Part shown: positions 1 through 6,634 of the stretch, one piece after another
How positions within the stretch are numbered: the stretch's first letter is position 1
How the letters are laid out: every line of letters begins with the position of its first letter
Source: Phycisphaerae bacterium
GTDB taxonomy: Bacteria; Planctomycetota; Phycisphaerae; Phycisphaerales; UBA1924
Direction: 5' to 3'
Length of the DNA: 6,634 bases
Assembly (NCBI GenBank): GCA_016794945.1
Contig: JAEUIX010000128.1
Location: forward strand, 1 to 6,634
Translations under genes and position numbers: made by a program
The notes under the pieces: generated by a model
The model's database searches: none
The model's input: only the letters and a program-made list of their open reading frames with translations
Told to the model about the DNA's origin: nothing

Positions 1-1809
1 GAAGATGACCGTCCACGGCGCGCTCGGCGGCGCGTCGAACTCGCGGATCAGCGAGCCGCTGGCCGCGTCGTACAGACGCATCGCCGGCTGGCGCGTGCTC
101 ACGGCGATGCGCGTTCCATCGGGGCTCCAGGCGACGCCCAGGGCCTCGCCCGGACCGCCGACCGGCAGCGTGAGCGCAACGCGGCCCGACGGGACCTCCA
201 GCACCCGGAACGACGAGTCGGCCGCCGGCAGCAGCAGCCGCGTGCCGGAGGGATCGAACCTGACCCCGTCGTTGGTCGCCATGCGGAAGCCGGACCACCG
301 GCCGATCATCCGCCGCTCGCGCAGGTCGAAGAGGCACAGAACGCCGTCGACGCTGACGGTCGCCGCCAGCGGTTCGACGGGGTGGACCGCCACCGCGCGG
401 ACCCGACGGTTGACCCTGCCCAGCGTCGCGACGGTCGTGCCGTCGGTGTCGTTGATCAGGAGCACCGAGCCGTCGCCTTCTCCGGTGATCATGGTGCCCT
501 GCCCCGCGAAGCGGGCCAGCGTGCGCGACGTCGGCGTGAACGCCAGGCGGCGCTGGCCGCTGAGCGGATCGAGGTCCCACGCCCTGGCCGTTCGCGCCAG
601 GTTCAGCCAGGCCGTCGATCCGTCGGGCGATACCAGCGGTTCGATGCCGGCGACCTCAAGGCTGAAAGTCTGCTCGATGCGACGCTCCGCGACGTTCCAC
701 ACGTGCAGGTACCACCACCCCGAGGTCAGCAGCCGCGATCCGTCCGGCGTGAACGTCACGCCCCCCATGGCGCCGTTGGGCGCCGAGAGGGTCGCGGTCA
801 GCGCCCCGGATTCCGTGTCGAACAGCCGGGTCACCCGCGACGATCCGTTGCACGCCAGCGATGCGCCGTCGGGCGAGAACGCCAGGCGCGGCACCGCCTC
901 GTCGGGGTTCTCGATGCGGCGGGTCTCGGCGAATTCGCGCAGCGACACCGCACGGATGGTCGCGTCCGAGCACCCCACCGCCAGCATCGCGCCGTCCGGC
1001 CGCATCGCCAGCCCGGTGCCCCGCGGCTCCCTGCCGCCTGAAGCCGCCAGCGTCAGAGTGCGCACCGCGCCCGCGGCGCCCGCCGGCGCTGCGACGTCGA
1101 ACTCCGCCAGCGTGCCGTCGTCCAGCGAGGCGTAGAGGCGCCGGCCGTCGGGGCTGAACACGGCGTCGAGCACCGCCGGCCCCGATTCCCGCAGGACGCC
1201 CAGCTCGCGCCCGTCGCGTCCTTCGTGCACCGTGATCCGGCCGCCGTCGTTGCCCAGGGCCAGCGAACCGTCCGGGGCGAAGGCCAGCGCCTGGTGCGGC
1301 GAGCCGTCGCCCGCGATCGCCGCCGTGCGCTCCAGCGTCGCCGCGTCGTAGAGCATCAGCGCCGGGTCGGTGCCGCTGGCGGCCAGCGTGCGGCCGTCGG
1401 GGCTCAGGCGCAGGCGCCAGGCCCGCGGCTGGCCGAGCGGGAGCGTCGCGGCGCAGCGCGAGTTGGCGTACAGCTCCCACAGGGCGTAAAAGGTCTGGTG
1501 CGAGTCGAGCGCTCGCAGGTGCTCGGGCCACAGCAGCGACTCGGCGGCGTGCAGGTTGCCCGAGAGGCCCAGCAGCCGGCCGCGCTCGATGGTGCTGTAC
1601 GTCAGCTGCCGGCGCAGCTCATCTGCGGATCGCACGGCCTCGTCCTGGGCCCGCACGGCCACCGCCGAGGCCCGCCGCTCGTTCTCGGCGAGCCTGGCCT
1701 GGCGCTGCGCCTGCACGCCGGCGTAGACGGCGAACGCGAAGAGACCCGCCAGCGCCACGACGCACGCCGCGACGGCGCCGCGGTACCGGCGCATGTTCTG
1801 CCGCAGCAC
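1..1809 (-). CDS. Transmembrane plus WD40-like propeller module of a planctomycete Ser/Thr kinase (3' part beyond window; separated from the kinase by an in-frame TAA)
   Basis: The minus-strand frame is open for all 603 codons from 1809 to the window edge, in phase with the kinase that ends at 1810. It begins Val-Leu-Arg-Gln-Asn-Met-Arg-Arg-Tyr, followed by one hydrophobic helix (about 1717-1779). A charged, coiled-coil-like stretch and a linker follow, with a block around AAESLLWPEHLRAL and FYALWELYANS that I recall from planctomycete WD40 kinases. After that come about ten propeller-type repeats marked by SPDG-like turns (LRLSPDGRTLAASG, VFSPDGRRLYAS, LAFSPDGASLACNG, VTFTPDGSRLL, VAWSPDGTRIAVS). 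This implies one full beta-propeller and part of a second, acting outside the membrane as a sensing or protein-binding domain. If translated separately, possible starts are GTG at 1807-1809, touching the TAA, or ATG at 1792-1794; neither has a clear Shine-Dalgarno. It is most likely the C-terminal half of the kinase gene. The propeller assignment is firm; independent expression is unproven. Confidence 0.8.
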   Translation of the reverse strand, partial: MLRQNMRRYRGAVAACVVALAGLFAFAVYAGVQAQRQARLAENERRASAVAVRAQDEAVRSADELRRQLTYSTIERGRLLGLSGNLHAAESLLWPEHLRALDSHQTFYALWELYANSRCAATLPLGQPRAWRLRLSPDGRTLAASGTDPALMLYDAATLERTAAIAGDGSPHQALAFAPDGSLALGNDGGRITVHEGRDGRELGVLRESGPAVLDAVFSPDGRRLYASLDDGTLAEFDVAAPAGAAGAVRTLTLAASGGREPRGTGLAMRPDGAMLAVGCSDATIRAVSLREFAETRRIENPDEAVPRLAFSPDGASLACNGSSRVTRLFDTESGALTATLSAPNGAMGGVTFTPDGSRLLTSGWWYLHVWNVAERRIEQTFSLEVAGIEPLVSPDGSTAWLNLARTARAWDLDPLSGQRRLAFTPTSRTLARFAGQGTMITGEGDGSVLLINDTDGTTVATLGRVNRRVRAVAVHPVEPLAATVSVDGVLCLFDLRERRMIGRWSGFRMATNDGVRFDPSGTRLLLPAADSSFRVLEVPSGRVALTLPVGGPGEALGVAWSPDGTRIAVSTRQPAMRLYDAASGSLIREFDAPPSAPWTVIF

Positions 1810-1812
1810 TTA
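1810..1812 (-). other. In-frame TAA stop between kinase and transmembrane/WD40 module
   Basis: The minus strand reads GCG ATG TAA GTG CTG CGG. Both sides of the stop lie in the same frame and look like parts of one planctomycete kinase. From memory of the family, the position after Asp-Ser-Ala-x is usually Tyr followed by Val-Leu-Arg. TAC or TAT changed to TAA would be one substitution. The alternatives are readthrough, termination-reinitiation at the adjoining GTG, or a base-call error. Confidence 0.7.
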
Positions 1813-2961
1813 CATCGCCGAGTCGGGCCGGGCCGACAGCGGCTCGCCCGCCAGGAACCGGCGCACGTCCGCGCCCAGGTCGGCGGCCGACTGGTAGCGC
1901 CGGTGCCTCTCCTTGGCCAGCGCGGTGGCGACGATGGTCTCCACGTCGCCCCGGAAGACGCGCGCGATGGTGCTCAGGCGGGTCGGCTCCTCGTCGCGGA
2001 TGACCCGGGCCGCGTCGGGCAGCGAGCGGCTCTTGACGTCGTACGGCAGGCGACCGGCCAGCAGCTCGTACAGCACCACGCCCAGCGCGTACACATCCGA
2101 GCGCGTGTCCACCGCGTCGGGCGCGCCGCCGATCTGCTCGGGGCTCATGTACGGCAGCGTGCCGATGATCTGGCCTACGTGCGTGTGCGCCGTGGTGTCG
2201 TTGCGGCCGTCGTCCATCGCCCGGGCCACGCCGAAGTCCAGCACCTTCGGCTGCGCGTGCTCGCCGGTGTGCCCCGCCGGCGGGTCGGCCACCAGGATGT
2301 TCGCCGGCTTGAGGTCCCGGTGGATCACCCCGTGCTGGTGCGCGTGCTGCACCGCATCGCACACCCGCGCGAACAGATCCAGCCGGCCGCGCAGGTCCAG
2401 CGCCCGCTCCTGCGCGTACGCCGTCAGCGTCCGCCCGCGCACCAGCTCCATCGCGATGAACGGGTACACCCCGCCCCCGCCCCGGTATACCCCCGCCTCG
2501 TACACCTGCGCGATCCCCGGGTGCTGCAGCCGCCCCAGCACCTCCGCCTCGTACTCGAACCGCCGCAGCAGGCGCGCCGAGCCCGCCCCCGCACGGAGCA
2601 CCTTCAGCGCGACCGTCCGGCGCGGCCGCTCCTGCTGCGCCAGGTACACCACACCCATGCCCCCCGAGCCGAGCAGCCCCTGCACCGTGTAGGTGCCGAT
2701 GCGTCGGTCGGCCGGGAGCGTCGGCTCCTCGGTCGGCAGCGCCATCGCCCCGAACTGCGACAGGAGGTTCAGCCCCGGGGCGTCGCGCGACTCCAGCAGC
2801 CCGTCGTCCGACGCGTGGTGCGCCAGCAGCGACTCGACCTCGCGCCGCAGCGAAGCATCGCCGGCGCACGCCCCGTCCAGGTGCGCACCGCGACGCTCCG
2901 GCGGCAGATCGACCGCCGACAGGAAGATCGCCTCGACCCGCGCGGCGCGCTCGGCGCTCAC
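1810..2961 (-). CDS. Serine/threonine protein kinase (PknB-like, Hanks type), ending at an in-frame TAA
   Basis: This is a 383-residue protein from the GTG at 2959-2961. Residues 1-50 form the helical leader typical of planctomycete kinases (ARVEAIFLSAVDLPPERR, then LRREVESLLAHH). The kinase domain begins near residue 91 with P-loop GSGGMGVV (98-105), ATP-binding Lys120, alpha-C Glu138, catalytic HRDLKPAN (214-221), DFG (242-244) and a SPE activation-segment end (273-275). All catalytic residues are present, so it should be an active kinase that phosphorylates Ser/Thr on unknown partners. The GTG start is chosen because it overlaps the sigma stop as GTGA and opens directly on the conserved leader; an in-frame GTG at 3016-3018 would add 19 residues of low complexity. 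The Shine-Dalgarno is poor, consistent with translational coupling. The protein stops at Asp-Ser-Ala-Met just before its expected membrane helix, and the same frame continues downstream, so this may be the N-terminal half of one broken or readthrough gene. Confidence 0.9.
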   Translation of the reverse strand: MSAERAARVEAIFLSAVDLPPERRGAHLDGACAGDASLRREVESLLAHHASDDGLLESRDAPGLNLLSQFGAMALPTEEPTLPADRRIGTYTVQGLLGSGGMGVVYLAQQERPRRTVALKVLRAGAGSARLLRRFEYEAEVLGRLQHPGIAQVYEAGVYRGGGGVYPFIAMELVRGRTLTAYAQERALDLRGRLDLFARVCDAVQHAHQHGVIHRDLKPANILVADPPAGHTGEHAQPKVLDFGVARAMDDGRNDTTAHTHVGQIIGTLPYMSPEQIGGAPDAVDTRSDVYALGVVLYELLAGRLPYDVKSRSLPDAARVIRDEEPTRLSTIARVFRGDVETIVATALAKERHRRYQSAADLGADVRRFLAGEPLSARPDSAM

Positions 2962-3563
2962 GGCCCCGCTTCCCCATCCTCCGGCGGACGCCCCTCGCTC
3001 ACGGCCCGCTTCAGCCACGCCCGCGCGAACACCCAGTCGTTCTTCACCGTCGCCGGCGACACGCCGAGCGCCGCCGCCGCGTCCTCCACCCCCAGGCCCG
3101 CGAAGTACCGCAGCATCACCACGTCGTGCTTGCGCTTGTCCGTGCGTTCCAGCTGCGCCAACGCCTCATCCAGGGCCAGCATGTCGCCCGTCGGCGGCTC
3201 GCCCGCCAACTGGTCCAGGTCCACGTCCGCCCGGCCCATGCCCCCGCCGTGCTTGATCCGCCCGCGCTGGCGCGCCCGCTCCACGAGGATCCGCCGCATC
3301 GCCAGCGCCGCGGCCCCGAAGAAGTGTCCCCGGCTGTTCCACGCGACGTCCGCCCCGCCCACCAGGCGGAGGTACGCCTCGTGCACCAGCGCCGTCGGTT
3401 CCAGCGTCATCCCCGCCCCGCCGCCGGGTTCTCGGGCCATGCGCGACGCCGCCAGCTTCCGCAGCTCCTCGTACACCAGCGGCAGAAGGCTCCGCGCGGC
3501 CCGCGAATCGCCCGCCCCCGCGGCCTGCAGCAACTGCGTCACCTCGTGCTGGCCGTCCGCCAC
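2958..3563 (-). CDS. ECF-type RNA polymerase sigma factor (planctomycete-expanded Sigma70_ECF class)
   Basis: This 201-residue protein directs RNA polymerase to a specific set of promoters in the cytoplasm. Region 2 spans about residues 7-98 and carries the class hallmarks PTALVHEAYLRLV (56-68), then W-N-S-R-G-H-F-F (75-82) and RRILVERAR (90-98). A linker of about 35 residues follows. Region 4 (about 130-188) has the block KRKHDVVMLRYFAGL and a helix-turn-helix with LGVSPATVKNDWVFARAWL (166-184) for -35 recognition. The length of about 200 residues is typical. The GTG start at 3561-3563 is supported by AGGAG five bases upstream. The stop overlaps the kinase start, so sigma and kinase are probably co-translated and functionally linked; such sigma-kinase pairs are common in planctomycetes. 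No anti-sigma factor is visible, so kinase signalling may take that role (inference). Target promoters cannot be deduced from the window. Confidence 0.93.
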   Translation of the reverse strand: MADGQHEVTQLLQAAGAGDSRAARSLLPLVYEELRKLAASRMAREPGGGAGMTLEPTALVHEAYLRLVGGADVAWNSRGHFFGAAALAMRRILVERARQRGRIKHGGGMGRADVDLDQLAGEPPTGDMLALDEALAQLERTDKRKHDVVMLRYFAGLGVEDAAAALGVSPATVKNDWVFARAWLKRAVSEGRPPEDGEAGP

Positions 3564-3568
3564 GTTCG

Positions 3569-3573
3569 CTCCT
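3569..3573 (-). promoter_or_regulatory. Ribosome binding site of the sigma factor gene
   Basis: AGGAG lies five bases before the GTG at 3561-3563. It is the clearest Shine-Dalgarno in the window and is what fixes the sigma start at a non-ATG codon. Confidence 0.65.
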
Positions 3574-3622
3574 ACCCCCGCTCGGCACGTCTTCGTTGCG
3601 CAGTCACCGCGCCCAAGACCTA

Positions 3623-3638
3623 TGTATACACACGCGTG
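3623..3638. repeat. Two abutting 8-base palindromes, TGTATACA and CACGCGTG
   Basis: Positions 3623-3630 and 3631-3638 are each perfect self-complementary octamers, lying side by side over the candidate -10 element of the sigma operon. They could be operator half-structures for a dimeric regulator, but short palindromes also arise by chance in GC-rich DNA. Confidence 0.4.
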
Positions 3639-3651
3639 CCGGCGGTGCCAC
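3623..3651 (-). promoter_or_regulatory. Candidate sigma70-type promoter for the sigma-kinase operon
   Basis: Reading the minus strand, GTGGCA (3646-3651, four of six matches to TTGACA) is followed after 17 bases by TATACA (3623-3628, four of six to TATAAT). Transcription would start near 3616, leaving about 50 untranslated bases before the sigma GTG. It is the only AT-rich hexamer of this kind in the gap. The -10 lies inside a perfect palindrome, TGTATACA. Planctomycete promoters are poorly defined, so this is tentative. Confidence 0.35.
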
Positions 3652-3729
3652 CGGCGCGAGCGGCAAAGCCCGTTTTTTGAGCCCGCCAGCCGGGTTTGTG
3701 CGTTGCTGCGCCGCCTGTTCGTGTCCCGG

Positions 3730-3745
3730 CAGGGATTTCGCCCTG
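3730..3745 (-). terminator. Weak hairpin just downstream of the lipoprotein gene
   Basis: CAGGG and CCCTG form a perfect five-pair stem around a six-base loop (CGAAAT), about 13 bases after the lipoprotein TGA. There is no U-tract after it, so it is not a canonical intrinsic terminator. It could assist Rho-dependent termination or protect the mRNA 3' end. Confidence 0.25.
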
Positions 3746-3758
3746 GTTCGGTCGGGCT

Positions 3759-4145
3759 TCAGGGCCGCTCGCTGACTGTCAGCGGCCCGGCGGTGCGGTC
3801 GCCCGCCTGGTCCAGCCGCAGGCGCGTCTGCCCGGGCCGCAGGTCCAGCGTCAGTGGCTTCTGGGTATTGGGCAGCGTGTCGGCCCGGAAGCTCACGCGG
3901 TTGTCCACGTTGGTGCGCACCGGGCCCAGTTCGCCGCGGTCGCCCGGGCCCAGCCGCCCGGCCTGGTGCACGGCCACCTGCCCGTTGGGGTAGAGCACGA
4001 TCAGTTCGACGAACACCGGTTGCGCCGCGCCGTTGACCAGGTCCACCTCGTACGACTGCTGGCAGCCGGACAGGGCGGCGAGACTGAACAGGCCGGCGAT
4101 CCGTGCCGCGCGGGCGGCATGCCCGATGGAGTTCGTGCGGTTCAT
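3759..4145 (-). CDS. Small predicted lipoprotein of unknown function
   Basis: This 128-residue protein is not one I recognise. Residues 1-15 carry three Arg, followed by a hydrophobic stretch (16-25) and the lipobox Leu25-Ser-Gly-Cys28, so signal peptidase II would leave a lipidated mature protein of about 101 residues. Gln at the position after Cys, rather than Asp, is compatible with outer-membrane sorting by the proteobacterial rule, which may not hold here. The mature part alternates hydrophobic and polar residues (SYEVDLVNG, VFVELIVLYPNG, PLTLDLRPGQTRLRL), suggesting a small beta-sandwich of immunoglobulin or transthyretin-like shape; this is inference. The start is ATG at 4143-4145 with only a weak GC-rich ribosome site. 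It lies 57 bases after the UbiB-like gene on the same strand and may be co-transcribed with it. Confidence 0.75.
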   Translation of the reverse strand: MNRTNSIGHAARAARIAGLFSLAALSGCQQSYEVDLVNGAAQPVFVELIVLYPNGQVAVHQAGRLGPGDRGELGPVRTNVDNRVSFRADTLPNTQKPLTLDLRPGQTRLRLDQAGDRTAGPLTVSERP

Positions 4146-4179
4146 GCCGCATTGTTCGCCGCCCGGGATCGCCGGGATT

Positions 4180-4193
4180 CGTCCCGTGGGACG
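4180..4193 (-). other. Perfect inverted repeat between the UbiB-like gene and the lipoprotein gene
   Basis: CGTCCC and GGGACG are separated by two bases, giving a stable short hairpin (five pairs with a four-base loop) about 10 bases after the UbiB-like stop and 35 bases before the lipoprotein ATG. No T-run follows, so it is more likely an mRNA stability or attenuation structure, or chance, than an intrinsic terminator. Confidence 0.3.
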
Positions 4194-4202
4194 CCGAGCG
4201 GC

Positions 4203-5900
<1,698 letters not shown>

Positions 5901-5923
5901 GGGGTGTGCTCGTCGTTGGCGAA

Positions 5924-6634
5924 CTACCTGGATTTCCAACTCGTCAGCGTCAATGGAATTTGCTTACCGGTCTGACCATCAATAACTGTCGTGTGGTGAG
6001 CCCGAATCGGCTCGGGAGTGTTCCAGTCCACGATCCGCGTTACCGACTCCCAAGCCGCCAGATTCTCTGGCGTTAGATTCTCAAGGCGCTCCCTCCGGTA
6101 CTCGACTCGGCTGGAGAAAGCGAGTGTCGCATCGTGAATGGCTACCTGATCCGCGATCCAGATTCCGCCGAGGAAATTCGGGGCATACCCGATCGATGAG
6201 AGTCCGCCACGTTTATTGTGTATAACGCAGTCCATTGCGTTACACAGCAGAATGCGTGGCGACTCGAAATCACGATAAAACACAACGTGCTCGCGTGTCT
6301 TGAGCATCTCAGACAAATCAATAACGGCGATACCTGGGTGTGGGTTTTTCCCGACCTGTCGATTAGCATCTGCCACTCGGGCTCGCAGTGTCCGACGCGA
6401 CGTAGTGCGTTTGGCTTGCGCGACGACCTTCTGGCCATCGGGAAGGTGGATACAAACGTCCTCCGGGAAGGGCGAGACAACGAAACCGGCCCGCCTGAAC
6501 ATCGCAGCGGTCCACAACTCATGCCACTTGTCGCGCGCTTGGGTCGACTTCGTCTCAGTCTCGCCACGCCACTCGCGTTCCGATAGCAATGCACAGAAAT
6601 GTGGTTTCCAATTGTCCCATTCCCCCTCAAGTCC
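5924..6634 (-). CDS. Hypothetical protein, possible PD-(D/E)XK nuclease-like fold (5' end beyond window)
   Basis: The frame is open from the window edge to TAG at 5924-5926, giving 236 visible codons. The TTG at 6587-6589 is a possible internal start, but the 15 codons above it (Gly-Leu-Glu-Gly-Glu-Trp...) look equally coding, so the gene probably begins outside the window. I do not recognise the family. Numbering from the TTG, a helix KWHELWTAAMFRRAGF (21-36) is followed by Glu43-Asp44, a beta hairpin, Gln58-Ala-Lys60, a helix (RARVADANRQV) and a strand (GIAVIDLS). That order, with D-x13-QxK, resembles PD-(D/E)XK nucleases with Gln in place of Glu; this is a fold inference only. The C-terminal half is beta-rich (LLCNAMDCVI, GGIWIADQVAI, LAFSSRVEYR). 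Codon use is much more AT-tolerant than its neighbours, suggesting transfer. It ends 23 bases before the UbiB-like ATG. Confidence 0.75.
   Translation of the reverse strand, partial: GLEGEWDNWKPHFCALLSEREWRGETETKSTQARDKWHELWTAAMFRRAGFVVSPFPEDVCIHLPDGQKVVAQAKRTTSRRTLRARVADANRQVGKNPHPGIAVIDLSEMLKTREHVVFYRDFESPRILLCNAMDCVIHNKRGGLSSIGYAPNFLGGIWIADQVAIHDATLAFSSRVEYRRERLENLTPENLAAWESVTRIVDWNTPEPIRAHHTTVIDGQTGKQIPLTLTSWKSR

Noticed and set aside
5..1135. A 376-codon plus-strand open frame
   Set aside because: It is antisense to the propeller repeats; the product is low-complexity Ser/Arg/Pro-rich, while the minus strand encodes clear SPDG-type repeats.
2962..3018. Longer kinase start at GTG 3016-3018
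   Set aside because: The extra 19 residues are Gly/Ala-rich, lie wholly within the sigma coding region and match nothing I recall in the family. The GTGA overlap start fits the conserved leader better.
3660..3694. Possible plus-strand intrinsic terminator (short GGC-AAA-GCC hairpin followed by TTTTTT)
   Set aside because: The stem is only three perfect pairs, and no plus-strand gene exists for it to terminate; in the minus direction the run is As before the hairpin.
1225..3993. A 922-codon open frame on the plus strand
   Set aside because: It lies antisense to the propeller module, kinase, sigma factor and part of the lipoprotein gene. Its translation is Arg/Ala/Pro/Gln-rich with no recognisable domain, as expected of a shadow frame in GC-rich DNA.
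6218..6586. A 122-codon plus-strand open frame in the lower-GC region
   Set aside because: It overlaps the hypothetical gene entirely. The minus-strand product has coherent helix/strand patterning and the longer open frame; this one shows none.

Overview
The window is GC-rich and looks like chromosomal DNA of a planctomycete, possibly from the Phycisphaerae. I infer this from gene content: an ECF-type sigma factor of the planctomycete-expanded class (hallmarks TALVHEAYLRL and a GHFFGAAALAMRRILVERAR-like block) lies directly before a large Ser/Thr kinase whose C-terminal half is a WD40-type propeller. No search could be run, so the taxonomy is an inference.

All genes lie on the minus strand, so they read from high to low coordinates. 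(a) 6634-5924 is the 3' part of an unrecognised gene that runs off the window edge; its base composition is clearly poorer in GC, and it carries a possible PD-(D/E)XK-type nuclease core. (b) 5900-4203 is a complete UbiB/AarF (ABC1) atypical kinase with two C-terminal membrane helices. (c) 4145-3759 is a small predicted lipoprotein of unknown function. (d) 3758-3564 is an intergenic gap with a candidate promoter, adjacent palindromes and a weak hairpin. (e) 3563-2958 is the ECF sigma factor. (f) 2961-1810 is a Ser/Thr protein kinase whose GTG start overlaps the sigma stop by 4 bases (GTGA). (g) 1809-1 is a transmembrane and WD40-like module, open in exactly the kinase frame and running off the window edge.

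The most notable point is the junction of (f) and (g). The kinase ends in Asp-Ser-Ala-Met-TAA, and the same frame then continues for 603 sense codons starting Val-Leu-Arg, through a membrane helix into about ten propeller-type repeats. In my recollection of planctomycete kinases this junction reads approximately DSA-x-Y-V-L-R in one uninterrupted protein, so the TAA stands where a Tyr codon (TAC/TAT) is expected. It is either a one-base nonsense change (real or a sequencing error), a readthrough site, or a true split into a soluble kinase and a membrane propeller protein.

The sigma, kinase and propeller genes form a plausible signalling unit: a membrane-anchored sensor/scaffold, its kinase, and a dedicated sigma factor. 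The UbiB-like gene and the lipoprotein form a separate co-directional pair. I saw no tRNA, rRNA, CRISPR array, insertion sequence or long repeat.
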